Shown: in pieces, positions 1 through 8,935 of the stretch
Layout of the letters: every line of letters starts with the position of its first letter
Position numbering within the stretch: the stretch's first letter is position 1
DNA from: Desulfovibrionaceae bacterium UBA3823
GTDB lineage: Bacteria; Desulfobacterota; Desulfovibrionia; Desulfovibrionales; Desulfovibrionaceae
Assembly: GCA_002369295.1 (NCBI GenBank)
Contig: DFDR01000053.1
Coordinates: 4,401-19,976 of the forward strand
Reading direction: 5' to 3'
Length of the DNA: 15,576 nucleotides
The notes under the pieces: model-generated
The model's input: the letters and a program-made list of their open reading frames with translations, nothing else
What the model was told of the DNA's origin: nothing
The model's database searches: none
Program-made: the position numbers and the translations under genes

Positions 1-28
1 GAGCGCCGCCTGCGAGGAGCATAATCCC

Positions 29-583
29 ATGTCCGAGAAAAAAGCGATTTTCCTTGACGCCCCCGCCATGAGCCTTGCCGGCGCGGGCGAAGCCCTTGCC
101 AAGTTCAGCAAAAAAGCCGCCGTGCTCGTCAACGCCGACGCCGCCGGCCTTGCGGCCAAGTGCGAAGCCCTGGGCGGCGTGAAGTGCCAGGCCGCCGACC
201 TTGCCGCCGCCCTCGAGAAGAACGACTTCTGCCTCGTCGAAGGCGGCGAGGAAGCCCTCGCCCAGGTGCTGGAAGCCGCCAACCGCCGCACCCTCGTGGT
301 CGCGGCCTGCGCCGAAGGCGTGGCCTTCTACGGCATGGCCGTGAACGGCAAGGCCGGCAAGGTGGAGCGCAAGGTGGATGCCGACGACGTCGCCCTCACC
401 ATCGCCACCATCGCCAATCTGCCCATTTCCGCCGACTGCACCGCCGGCATCATCTACCAGGTGCTGAAGGACCCCAACCTGAAGCTTACCGAAATCACCA
501 AGCTGGAAGAGGCCCTCGCCCGCATGGAGCAGGTGATGGCCCGCAACAGCCGCGAGCCCTGGGAAAAGCACGACTGCGCCTAA
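29..583 (+). CDS. Protein of unknown function, weakly alkaline-phosphatase-superfamily-like
   Basis: A 184-residue soluble protein with no signal peptide or membrane segment. I do not recognise the family with certainty. Residues about 96-148 (GVAFYGMAVNG, then a DADDVALTIATIANLP stretch and a final helix-like IIYQVLKD) recall the C-terminal end of alkaline-phosphatase/sulfatase superfamily proteins, where a DVAPTIA-like motif follows the last metal-binding region. The metal and nucleophile residues of an active enzyme are not present, so at most it is a non-catalytic relative or a chance likeness. The C-terminus (residues 155-184) is charged and helical. The start ATG has GAGGAG at 14-19 with 9-base spacing. 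A terminator follows at once, so the gene closes a transcription unit that begins left of the window. The real-gene call is firm from codon use and the ribosome site; the function is open. Confidence 0.8.
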   Translation: MSEKKAIFLDAPAMSLAGAGEALAKFSKKAAVLVNADAAGLAAKCEALGGVKCQAADLAAALEKNDFCLVEGGEEALAQVLEAANRRTLVVAACAEGVAFYGMAVNGKAGKVERKVDADDVALTIATIANLPISADCTAGIIYQVLKDPNLKLTEITKLEEALARMEQVMARNSREPWEKHDCA

Positions 584-603
584 TCGCAAATCCATTGCTT
601 TCT

Positions 604-654
604 GGGCAGGGAGTCTCCAGGCGGCACGCCCGGGCTGCCTGCCCTGCTTTTTTT
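604..654 (+). terminator. Rho-independent terminator after the first gene
   Basis: GGGCAGG (604-610) can pair with CCTGCCC (638-644). An alternative inner stem, CAGGCGGC (618-625) with GCTGCCTG (634-641), also forms. A run of seven T follows at 648-654. It lies 21 bases after the stop codon and separates the first gene from the activator gene. Confidence 0.75.
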
Positions 655-923
655 GCGGCGCGCAAGGGATGCGCTGAGGCTTTCCGCCGCGGCTCAGCCG
701 CCCTTCAATGCTTCAGAGGCGGAGGGCAGCCTTGCCGCTGAACGGTGCACTGCTTCGGCGCTTCCCTTGGAAAGGCGTTCTGAGCAAGGGCTTTCCCCCT
801 TTTCTCCGAACGCCCGTGCGGGTACAACGGTTGCGCGGAGACGCCCTGCCTGCCGGAAAGCCGCACCTGCAGCGCCGCACCTGCCAGCCTCTGCTTCCAG
901 ACGGCCTCCAGGAGGAGATGCCC
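655..923. other. Noncoding leader upstream of the activator gene
   Basis: About 270 GC-rich bases without a convincing gene. The activator's reading frame stays open back to 708, but that extension has no family-like sequence and the only strong ribosome site is at 910-915. I see no clear sigma-70 or sigma-54 promoter and none of the GCGACA/TGTCGC palindromes found downstream of the activator. Confidence 0.6.
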
Positions 924-2318
<1,395 letters not shown>

Positions 2319-2324
2319 CCAGAC

Positions 2325-2340
2325 GCGACGTTTTTGTCGC
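2325..2340. promoter_or_regulatory. Palindrome matching the upstream activator sites (third copy)
   Basis: GCGACG-TTTT-TGTCGC lies six bases after the activator's stop codon. It matches the perfect palindrome at 2590-2605 in both arms except for one base. It has no T-tract downstream, so it is unlikely to be a terminator. It may be an extra binding site for the activator about 390 bases upstream of the sigma-54 promoter. Confidence 0.5.
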
Positions 2341-2420
2341 CCCTCCCTTTCCGCATCGCCCCTGGCCGCGGGGCCGGCCTAAGGCAGCCTGCCCCCGCGC
2401 CGCCGCCAGAGGCAGTCCAC

Positions 2421-2448
2421 GCCCCGGAACTGCCGTTCCGGGGCTTTT
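2421..2448 (+). terminator. Rho-independent terminator of the activator gene
   Basis: GCCCCGGAAC (2421-2430), loop TGCC, GTTCCGGGGC (2435-2444): a perfect 10-bp stem followed by TTTT. It isolates the activator transcript from the cluster downstream. Confidence 0.88.
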
Positions 2449-2569
2449 GCTTTGCCTTGCAGAAAGCCACCTTCGCCCTGCCGCCGGCGCCCCGCGCGCC
2501 CCGCACGCCCAGAATCGCGGAACGGAGCGGCCCTTCGCCTGCGCTCCGGTGCAAGCGCGCGCCAGCACC

Positions 2570-2605
2570 CGACACATCTGTCGCGCACAGCGACATCTTT
2601 GTCGC
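2570..2605. promoter_or_regulatory. Paired upstream activator sites
   Basis: Two palindromes of the same design: CGACA-CATC-TGTCG (2570-2583) and GCGACA-TCTT-TGTCGC (2590-2605). Both have a 4-base spacer and their centres are 21 bases apart, two helical turns. They lie about 150 and 170 bases upstream of the predicted transcription start. This is the usual arrangement for dimers of an NtrC-class activator such as the one encoded just upstream. Confidence 0.75.
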
Positions 2606-2721
2606 TGCCGGGCGGCATTTTTCCGGACCTGGCGACCGGCCGGCCCGCGCCGAAACCCGACGCAGGCGAAAACAGGGCCCGGAGAGGCCCTCCCGCAGGG
2701 CGCTTGGCCTTTTGCGGCAAA

Positions 2722-2737
2722 TGGCACGCATTATGCT
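2722..2737 (+). promoter_or_regulatory. Sigma-54 (-24/-12) promoter of the OsmC-Lpd-H-CutC cluster
   Basis: TGGCACG-CATT-ATGCT matches the consensus TGGCACG-N4-TTGC(A/T) with a single mismatch and the required 10 bases between GG and GC. Transcription would start near 2748, leaving a leader of about 32 bases before the OsmC-family gene. An activator of the right class is encoded upstream and matched palindromes lie between. Confidence 0.88.
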
Positions 2738-2779
2738 ACTGCCAAGACAAGCACCATCTTTCCAGCAAGGAGTTACGCC

Positions 2780-3217
2780 ATGTCCCACGAACTGTCTGTT
2801 TCCCTCGAACGCAAAGGCCCCGTCATCGACCTCGACATGGAAAGCGCGGCCCTCGGCGCCGTGCACGTCGACAACAACGCCCTGCCTGAAGACGAGCGCG
2901 CCGGCTCCGCCAAGAAGCTGCTGGCAGCCTCCGTCCTCTACTGCTACACGGCTGCGCTGGACAAGGCCCTCGACGTGCGCGGGGTCAAGTACGAAAAAAT
3001 CACCTCCAAGGCGACGGTGAACGCCGGCACCGACGACAAGGGCCGCGGCCGCATCCTCGGCATCGTCCTCGATGTCACCGTGCACGCCGACGAAGAGTAC
3101 GAAGACCTCTTCGACCGCGTTGCCAAGGTCATGCGCAAGGGCTGCCTCATCTCCGCCTCCCTTGAGCCCGCCTTCCCCATCACCTACAACCTCGAGCTCG
3201 AGTGCCCGGACGACTAG
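2780..3217 (+). CDS. OsmC-family thiol protein (possible lipoyl-linked peroxidase)
   Basis: A 145-residue cytoplasmic protein with the OsmC/Ohr layout: an N-terminal beta region, a central helix bearing the first conserved cysteine (Cys55 in SVLYCY), and a second cysteine near the C-terminus (Cys122 in KGCLISASLE). Ohr/OsmC proteins reduce organic peroxides through this Cys pair and are known to be re-reduced by lipoylated proteins with lipoamide dehydrogenase. Oddities: the second site lacks the proline of the common CP(V/Y)S motif. The glutamate that usually precedes the first cysteine (as in PEEL) is replaced by lysine (GSAKKLL), so peroxidase activity is not assured and another thiol role is possible. 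AAGGAG at 2767-2772 sets the start. It is the first gene after the sigma-54 promoter, and nine bases separate it from the lipoamide dehydrogenase gene. Confidence 0.85.
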   Translation: MSHELSVSLERKGPVIDLDMESAALGAVHVDNNALPEDERAGSAKKLLAASVLYCYTAALDKALDVRGVKYEKITSKATVNAGTDDKGRGRILGIVLDVTVHADEEYEDLFDRVAKVMRKGCLISASLEPAFPITYNLELECPDD

Positions 3218-3226
3218 GGGGCTGCC

Positions 3227-4645
3227 ATGAAGCTGACTGTCATCGGAGGCGGCCCCGGCGGCTACACCGCCGCGTTCGAGGCCGCGGAAAAAGGCTGCGA
3301 CGTCACGCTCGTCGAGCGCCAGGAGCTGGGCGGCACCTGCCTCAACCGGGGCTGCATCCCGACCAAGACCCTGCGCGCCAGCGCGGACGCCATCTCCCTC
3401 GCCAGACGCCTTGCCGAATACGGCATCAAGGCGCAGGGCGCCGAAGTGGACATGGCCGCCGTGCACGCCCGCAAGGAAAGCGTGGCCGCCGTGCTCAGGG
3501 GCGGACTCGCCAAGACCTGCCAGGCGCTCAAGATCGACGTGCTCTGCGGCACGGCCGAGGTGAAGAGCGCGAAGGAAGTCCTCGTGCGCGCCAACGACGG
3601 CGCCGAGACCGTGGTCAAAGGCGATGCCGTGATCATCGCCACCGGCTCCCGCGTTCTCGAGATTCCGGGGCTCGGCATCGACCACAAGCACGTGCTCTCC
3701 AGCGACGACGCGCTGGAGCTCACGAATCTGCCCAGGCGCCTCTGCATCGTGGGCGGCGGCGTCATCGGCTGCGAGATGGCCTGCATCTTCCGCGCCTTCG
3801 GCAGCGAGGTGACCGTCGTTGAAGGCCAGGACCGCCTGCTCCCCATGCCCAGCGTGGACAGGGACGTGAGCGCCCTCGTGGCCCGCGAGATGCGCAGGCA
3901 GAAGATCAAGTTCATGACTGGCAAGACCCTGAAGAACATCCGCGTCGAGGACGGCTGCGTGCGCGCCGAGGCAGGCCCCTCGCCCTTTGCCGGCGAAGGC
4001 GCTCCTGCTGCGGAGACCCCCGTCGAGGCGGATCTCGTCTTCGTGACCATAGGCCGCCGCCCCAGCACCGAGGGCCTCGGCCTGGAGGCTGCCGGCATCA
4101 AGACCGATGCCCGCGGCTGGATTGAGGTCGACGAAACGCTGCAGACCTCCGTTGCCGGCGTCTACGCCGTCGGCGACGTCCTGGGCCCGAAGCACGTCAT
4201 GCTCGCCCACGTGGCCGAGCACGAAGCGCTCTGCGCGGTCAGGAACATCCTGGGCACGCCCGGCGCCATGGACTACAGCGTCATCCCCTCGGCCATCTTC
4301 ACCTCGCCTGAGATCGGCGAGGTCGGCATGAGCGAGGACCAGGCCAGGGAGGCCGGCTTCGACGTCGCGGCAGGCACCCTGCAGATGCGCGTCCTCGGCA
4401 AGGCCCAGGCCATGGGCGAGCTTCCCGGCTTCTTCAAGGTTGTCTGCGACAAGGCCACGGGCAGGCTGCTCGGCCTGCACGCCGCCGGCGCCCACGCCTC
4501 GGACCTCGTTGCCGAAGGCGCACTCGCCCTGGCCAAGGGCGCAACCGTGCAGGAGCTCGCTTCGGTCATCCACGCCCACCCCACCCTCGCCGAAGGCGTC
4601 TGGGAGGCTTGCCGCCTCGCTGAAAGCGCCAGGGCCCAGGACTAG
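3227..4645 (+). CDS. lpdA: Dihydrolipoyl dehydrogenase (lipoamide dehydrogenase, E3)
   Basis: A 472-residue flavoprotein, full length for the family. It transfers electrons between NAD(H) and protein-bound lipoamide. Seen in order: FAD-binding GGGPGG (7-12); the redox disulfide GGTCLNRGCIPTK with Cys38 and Cys43; NAD-binding GGGVIG (176-181); the second FAD motif VYAVGDV (about residues 314-320); and the C-terminal catalytic dyad His451-Glu456 in HPTLAE. These residues make it a true lipoamide dehydrogenase rather than glutathione or mercuric reductase. It starts nine bases after the OsmC-family stop, and the lipoyl carrier gene follows 34 bases after its stop. No E1/E2 subunit and no glycine cleavage P or T protein is in the window, so its lipoyl partner is most simply the adjacent H-protein. 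Confidence 0.95.
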   Translation: MKLTVIGGGPGGYTAAFEAAEKGCDVTLVERQELGGTCLNRGCIPTKTLRASADAISLARRLAEYGIKAQGAEVDMAAVHARKESVAAVLRGGLAKTCQALKIDVLCGTAEVKSAKEVLVRANDGAETVVKGDAVIIATGSRVLEIPGLGIDHKHVLSSDDALELTNLPRRLCIVGGGVIGCEMACIFRAFGSEVTVVEGQDRLLPMPSVDRDVSALVAREMRRQKIKFMTGKTLKNIRVEDGCVRAEAGPSPFAGEGAPAAETPVEADLVFVTIGRRPSTEGLGLEAAGIKTDARGWIEVDETLQTSVAGVYAVGDVLGPKHVMLAHVAEHEALCAVRNILGTPGAMDYSVIPSAIFTSPEIGEVGMSEDQAREAGFDVAAGTLQMRVLGKAQAMGELPGFFKVVCDKATGRLLGLHAAGAHASDLVAEGALALAKGATVQELASVIHAHPTLAEGVWEACRLAESARAQD

Positions 4646-4679
4646 ATCCCCCAGCACCCGATCCCTCAGGAGGAACGCC

Positions 4680-5075
4680 ATGAAATCTGTCGATGAACTC
4701 AACCTGCCCCAGGACCGCAAATACACCGCCGAGCACGTCTGGTTCAAAAGGGAAGGCGATCTCGCCGTCTGCGGCATCACCGACTTCGCACAGGACCAGC
4801 TTGGCGAAGTGGCCTTCGTGGACGTCTCCGCCCAGGGCGAGCACGTGGAGGCCGGCAAGGAATTCGGCTCCGTCGAGTCCGTCAAGTCCGTCAACGGCCT
4901 CTTCATGCCGGTTTCCGGCGAGATCGTCGAAACCAACGCGGCCCTTGACGACGACCCCGCCCTGGTCAACGCAGCCTGCTACGGCACGGGCTGGATCATC
5001 AAGATCAAGCCCGACGCCGGCGCCTCCGAGGCGCAGCTGCTCGACGCTGACGCCTACAAGGCGACCCTGAACTAG
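4680..5075 (+). CDS. gcvH: Lipoyl carrier, glycine cleavage H-protein family
   Basis: A 131-residue protein that aligns over its whole length with glycine cleavage H-protein: YTAEHVWF near the N-terminus, [17 protein letters not shown], and the lipoylation site VESVKSVNG with Lys69 as the modified residue. [13 protein letters not shown] and GWIIKIK follow. In the classical system it carries the aminomethyl group between P, T and L proteins. Here only an L-protein (lipoamide dehydrogenase) is adjacent, and cutC starts 29 bases downstream. It could serve a glycine cleavage system encoded elsewhere, or act as a lipoyl electron carrier for the neighbouring OsmC-family protein; the second option is inference. 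AGGAGG at 4668-4673 fixes the start. Confidence 0.93.
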   Translation: MKSVDELNLPQDRKYTAEHVWFKREGDLAVCGITDFAQDQLGEVAFVDVSAQGEHVEAGKEFGSVESVKSVNGLFMPVSGEIVETNAALDDDPALVNAACYGTGWIIKIKPDAGASEAQLLDADAYKATLN

Positions 5076-5104
5076 CCCGGCCAGCCTGGCGCAAGGAGAA
5101 GGCC

Positions 5105-7537
5105 ATGACACAGAGCACCCTCGAATCCCCCCGCACCCAAGCCCGCGAGACGCAGATCCCCGACGGGCCGACGCAGCGCCACGTGCTCCTCAAAAGGAAC
5201 TACCTGCGCCAGGTGCCGACCATCACCATCCACCGCGCGCGCATCATCACCGAGATGGACAAGGCCAATCCCGGCCTGCCCCGCATCGAGCTGCGCGCCA
5301 AGGCCTTCAGGCGCTGCTGCGAGACGGCGCCGCTGGTCATCCAGGACCACGAGCTCATCGTCGGCGCCCCCAACGGCGCCCCCCGGGCCGGCGCCTTCTC
5401 GCCGGACATCTCCTGGCGCTGGCTCAGGGACGAGCTCGACACCATCGCCGACCGCCCGCAGGATCCCTTCTTCATCTCCGAAGAGGACAAGCAGATCCTG
5501 AAGGACGAAATCTTCCCCTACTGGACCGGCAAGTCCGTTGACGAGCACTGCGAGGCCCAGTACCGCGAAGCCGGCGTCTGGACCCTCTCCGGCGAGTCCT
5601 TCGTCTCCGACTGCTCCTACCACGCCCTCAACGGCGGCGGCGACTCCAATCCCGGATACGACGTCATCCTGATGAAAAAGGGCATGCTGGACATCCAGAA
5701 CGAGGCCAAGGCCCATCTGGCCGGGCTCGACTACGCCAATCCCGAGGACCTGGACAAGATCTACTTCTACAAGTCCGTCGTCGACACCACCGAAGGCGTC
5801 ATGATCTACGCCAGACGCATGTCCGAATACGCCAGAAAGCTGGCTGCGAAGGAGCAGGATCCCGTCCGCCGCGCCGAGCTGGAGCAAATCGCCGAAGTCA
5901 ACGCCAGGGTGCCCGCCCACGCGCCCCAGAGCTTCTGGGAGGCCATCCAGGCCGTGTGGACCATCGAGTCCCTGCTCGTCGTGGAAGAAAACCAGACCGG
6001 CATGTCCATCGGCCGCGTGGACCAGTACATGTACCCCTTCTACAAGGCGGACATCGAGTCCGGGCGCCTCACGCCCTACGAGGCCTTCGACCTCGCCGGA
6101 TGCATGCTCATCAAGATGAGCGAGATGATGTGGATCACCTCCGAGGGCAGCTCCAAGTTCTTCGCCGGCTACCAGCCCTTCGTCAACATGTGCGTGGGCG
6201 GCCTGACCCGCGAGGGCCGCGACGCGACCAACGACCTCACCTACCTGCTCATGGACGCCGTGCGCCACGTGAAGATCTACCAGCCTTCGCTGGCCACGCG
6301 CGTGCACAACAAGACCCCGCACAGGTACATGGAGAAGATCGTGGACGTGGTCCGCGCCGGCATGGGCTTCCCGGCCGTGCACTTCGACGACTGCCACATC
6401 AAGATGATGCTCGCCAAGGGCGTCAGCATGGAAGACGCCAGAGACTACTGCCTCATGGGCTGCGTGGAGCCCCAGAAGGCCGGGCGCCTCTACCAGTGGA
6501 CCTCCACGGCCTACACCCAGTGGCCCATCTGCATCGAGCTCGTGCTCAACAGGGGCGTTCCGCTGTGGTTCGGCAAGCCCGTGTGCCCCGACATGGGGCC
6601 GCTCGAGAGCTTCGACACCTTCGAGAAGTTCGATGCCGCCGTCAAGGAAGTGCTCAAGTACATCACCCGCCTCACCGGCACCGCCACCGTGATCTCCCAG
6701 CGCGTGCACAGGGAGCTTGCGCCCAAGCCCCTCATGTCCCTCATGTACGAGGGCTGCATGGAGCACGGCAGGGACGTCTCCGCCGGCGGCGCCATGTACA
6801 ACTTCGGCCCCGGCGTGGTCTGGAGCGGCCTTGCCACCTACGCCGACTCCATGGCGGCCATCAAGAAGCTCGTCTACGACGAGGGCAAGTACACCCTTGC
6901 GGAGCTCAACGAGGCGCTCAAGGCCGACTTCCAGGGCTTCGACGCCGTGCTCAGGGACTGCCTCGAGGCGCCCAAGTACGGCAACGACGACCCCTACGCC
7001 GACGACATTGCGGCCGACATCATCGAGTTCACGGAGACCGAGCACCGCAAGATCCGCACGCTCTACTCAACCTTGAGCCACGGCACGCTCTCCATCTCCA
7101 ACAACACGCCCTTCGGCATGCTGACTGGCGCCTCCGCCAACGGCCGCAGAGCCTGGACTCCGCTTTCCGACGGCATCAGCCCCACCCAGGGCGCCGACAA
7201 GAAGGGCCCCACCGCCATCATCAAAAGCGTCTCGCGCCTTGCCTGCGACAACATGAACATCGGCATGGTGCACAACTTCAAGCTCATGGCAGGCCTGCTG
7301 GAAACGCCCGAAGGCAAGAACGGCCTCATCGCCCTGCTGAAGGCGGCCAGCATCTTCGGCAACGGCGAGATGCAGTTCAACTACCTGGACAACAAGACCC
7401 TCGTCGAAGCCCAGGAAAAGCCGAAGGAGCACCGCGACCTGGTGGTGCGCGTGGCAGGCTACTCCGCCTTCTTCGTGGAGCTCTGCCAGGACGTGCAGAA
7501 TGAAATCATCAGCCGTACAATGCTGACCAGGTTCTAA
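5105..7537 (+). CDS. cutC: Choline trimethylamine-lyase (glycyl radical enzyme)
   Basis: An 810-residue glycyl radical enzyme that splits choline into trimethylamine and acetaldehyde. Every residue I recall as important in the 846-residue Desulfovibrio alaskensis enzyme is present at a constant offset of 36: Tyr172, Asp180 (choline-binding Asp216), Phe353, Phe359, radical Cys453 and Glu455 in GCVEP (Cys489/Glu491), Thr466, and the radical Gly785 in RVAGYS (Gly821). This pocket separates it from glycerol, propanediol and isethionate enzymes. The short form lacks about 36 N-terminal residues of the D. alaskensis protein. The start is nonetheless firm: AAGGAG lies just upstream and only 29 bases separate it from the H-protein stop. 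No microcompartment shell gene is in the window. It is the fourth gene behind the sigma-54 promoter and is followed by a terminator-like hairpin. Confidence 0.96.
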   Translation: MTQSTLESPRTQARETQIPDGPTQRHVLLKRNYLRQVPTITIHRARIITEMDKANPGLPRIELRAKAFRRCCETAPLVIQDHELIVGAPNGAPRAGAFSPDISWRWLRDELDTIADRPQDPFFISEEDKQILKDEIFPYWTGKSVDEHCEAQYREAGVWTLSGESFVSDCSYHALNGGGDSNPGYDVILMKKGMLDIQNEAKAHLAGLDYANPEDLDKIYFYKSVVDTTEGVMIYARRMSEYARKLAAKEQDPVRRAELEQIAEVNARVPAHAPQSFWEAIQAVWTIESLLVVEENQTGMSIGRVDQYMYPFYKADIESGRLTPYEAFDLAGCMLIKMSEMMWITSEGSSKFFAGYQPFVNMCVGGLTREGRDATNDLTYLLMDAVRHVKIYQPSLATRVHNKTPHRYMEKIVDVVRAGMGFPAVHFDDCHIKMMLAKGVSMEDARDYCLMGCVEPQKAGRLYQWTSTAYTQWPICIELVLNRGVPLWFGKPVCPDMGPLESFDTFEKFDAAVKEVLKYITRLTGTATVISQRVHRELAPKPLMSLMYEGCMEHGRDVSAGGAMYNFGPGVVWSGLATYADSMAAIKKLVYDEGKYTLAELNEALKADFQGFDAVLRDCLEAPKYGNDDPYADDIAADIIEFTETEHRKIRTLYSTLSHGTLSISNNTPFGMLTGASANGRRAWTPLSDGISPTQGADKKGPTAIIKSVSRLACDNMNIGMVHNFKLMAGLLETPEGKNGLIALLKAASIFGNGEMQFNYLDNKTLVEAQEKPKEHRDLVVRVAGYSAFFVELCQDVQNEIISRTMLTRF

Positions 7538-7551
7538 GACACACTCTCTGC

Positions 7552-7603
7552 AGACGGGCCTTCCGGAGCAGCCCTCCTCGCGGCGGAGGGCCCGTCTTTT
7601 TTG
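7552..7603 (+). terminator. Terminator or attenuator between cutC and cutD
   Basis: AGACGGGCC (7552-7560) pairs with GGCCCGTCT (7589-7597), followed by a T-run (7597-7602). A competing inner stem CCCTCC (7572-7577) with GGAGGG (7585-7590) could form first. It starts 14 bases after the cutC stop. If only partly efficient it would keep the activase transcript well below that of CutC, or cutD may have its own start. Confidence 0.8.
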
Positions 7604-7628
7604 CGCCCCCTGGGCCGCGGAGCACGCC

Positions 7629-8561
7629 ATGTCCACGCACGCCACTGCCAAGATATTCAACGTCCAGAAGTACAGCATCTACGACGGCCCCGGCATCCGG
7701 ACCATCGTCTTCTTTTCCGGCTGCCCCCTGCGCTGCCTGTGGTGCTCCAATCCCGAAGGCCAGCGCCTGGAGCCTGCCGTCAGGCTCTTCCAGAACCTCT
7801 GCGTCCGCTGCGGCGCCTGCGTGCCGGCCTGTCCCGAAGGGCTCCACGCCATGGCGGGCGAGCCGCCCCGCCACACGGTCAAGTCCGCCGGCTGCACCGG
7901 CTGCGGGGCCTGCGTCCAGGCCTGTCCCGAGCATGCCCTTGCCATCAGCGGCGAGGAGCGCTCCATCGACAGCCTGCTCGAGGAGGTGCTCGAGGACAGG
8001 GTCTTCTACGAGACCTCGGGCGGAGGCGTGACCGCCTCCGGCGGCGAGCCGCTGGCGCAGTGGCAGGCCGTCAGGGAGCTCTTTGTCCGCTGCCTGGCTG
8101 AAGGCGTCCCCACGGCCATGGAGACCACGGGCTTTGCCGAGCCCGCCGTCGTCGCCGAGCTGGCCAAGGTCACGAACCTCTTCCTCTACGACCTCAAGGA
8201 CATGAATTCCGACCGCCACAAGGCCGCCACGGGCGTGGACAACGTCCGCATCCTCGACAACCTCGCCTGGCTCCTCGACGAGGGCTATGAGGTGCTCGTG
8301 CGCATGCCTCTGGTCCACGGCTGCAACACCCAGGAGGGCGAGACCGAGGCCCGCATCGCCTTCCTCTCCCGCTGGAAGGACGCCCCCAACTTCAAGGGCG
8401 TGGATCTGCTCCCCTACCACAAGCTGGGCGTCCAGAAGTACGAGCAGCTGGGCATGGCCTACCAGCTCGACGCCTCGGCATCGGTAGACGAAGCCTATCT
8501 GGCCAGGACCAGGGACGCCTTCGAAGCTGCCGGCATCGCGACGAACATCGTCAGGCACTAG
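7629..8561 (+). CDS. cutD: Choline trimethylamine-lyase activating enzyme (radical SAM)
   Basis: A 310-residue glycyl radical enzyme activase. It uses S-adenosylmethionine and a [4Fe-4S] cluster to place the radical on Gly785 of CutC. The radical-SAM motif CPLRCLWC gives Cys32, Cys36 and Cys39. Two ferredoxin-like [4Fe-4S] motifs follow (Cys58/61/64/68 and Cys89/92/95/99), as in the activases of choline and glycerol type enzymes. The GGGVTASGGEP stretch near residues 135-145 is the typical SAM-binding region. The start has only a modest ribosome site (GGAG, 7619-7622). It lies downstream of the hairpin after cutC and is followed after 3 bases by the first SMR gene. The CutD identity rests on its place next to cutC. 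Confidence 0.94.
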   Translation: MSTHATAKIFNVQKYSIYDGPGIRTIVFFSGCPLRCLWCSNPEGQRLEPAVRLFQNLCVRCGACVPACPEGLHAMAGEPPRHTVKSAGCTGCGACVQACPEHALAISGEERSIDSLLEEVLEDRVFYETSGGGVTASGGEPLAQWQAVRELFVRCLAEGVPTAMETTGFAEPAVVAELAKVTNLFLYDLKDMNSDRHKAATGVDNVRILDNLAWLLDEGYEVLVRMPLVHGCNTQEGETEARIAFLSRWKDAPNFKGVDLLPYHKLGVQKYEQLGMAYQLDASASVDEAYLARTRDAFEAAGIATNIVRH

Positions 8562-8564
8562 GCC

Positions 8565-8933
8565 ATGGCATCCCCCAGTCCGTCCACGCTTGGCCCCTGG
8601 ATCTACCTCTTTGCCGGCATCTTTTGCGAGATCGCCGGCACCACCGGCATGCGCGCCCTGCTCTACGTCTCGCCGGAACTGAGCCAGGCCTCGGCCACGG
8701 CCGGCATCGTCGTCTCCTATTTCCTCGTCTCCCGCGCCGTCGAGCGCATTCCCATGGGCCTCGCCTACGCCATCTGGTCCGGCATCGGCACGGCTGGCGT
8801 GTGCCTCTTGAGCTTCCTCCTCTTCCAGGAAGCCATGCCCCTGGCCAAGGTGGCCGGCATCGCCTTCGTCATTGCCGGCATGCTCGCCATCAACCTCGAC
8901 AAGCCAAAGCCGGCGCCGCAGGACAGGAACTGA
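8565..8933 (+). CDS. SMR-family membrane protein, subunit with the conserved glutamate
   Basis: A 122-residue protein with four predicted membrane helices, in the small multidrug resistance (EmrE/EbrA) family. Helix 1 carries Glu22 in AGIFCEIAGTTGMR, equivalent to the proton- and substrate-binding Glu14 of EmrE. The loop to helix 3 has the typical IPMGLAYAIWSGIGTAG sequence. It starts three bases after the cutD stop and ends two bases before the next gene, so it is made from the same message as cutD. SMR pairs have been reported next to cutC/cutD in Desulfovibrio; movement of a quaternary amine (choline in, or trimethylamine or a toxic amine out) fits the known SMR preference for such cations. 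The direction and substrate are not visible in the sequence. Confidence 0.9.
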   Translation: MASPSPSTLGPWIYLFAGIFCEIAGTTGMRALLYVSPELSQASATAGIVVSYFLVSRAVERIPMGLAYAIWSGIGTAGVCLLSFLLFQEAMPLAKVAGIAFVIAGMLAINLDKPKPAPQDRN

Positions 8934-8935
8934 CC

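Noticed and set aside
2325..2340. Terminator of the activator gene
   Set aside because: No T-run follows; the strong terminator is at 2421-2448 and this sequence matches the upstream activator sites.
3227..5075. A complete glycine cleavage operon
   Set aside because: Only L and H proteins are present; no P or T protein in the window.
5072..7045. 657-residue - strand open frame opposite cutC
   Set aside because: Antisense shadow rich in V, G, H and L repeats, typical of reversed high-GC coding sequence.
5105..7537. Glycyl radical enzyme as isethionate, glycerol or propanediol type
   Set aside because: All choline-pocket positions of CutC (Tyr, Asp, Phe, Phe, Cys, Glu, Thr, Gly) match at a constant offset, and an SMR pair follows, as in cut loci.
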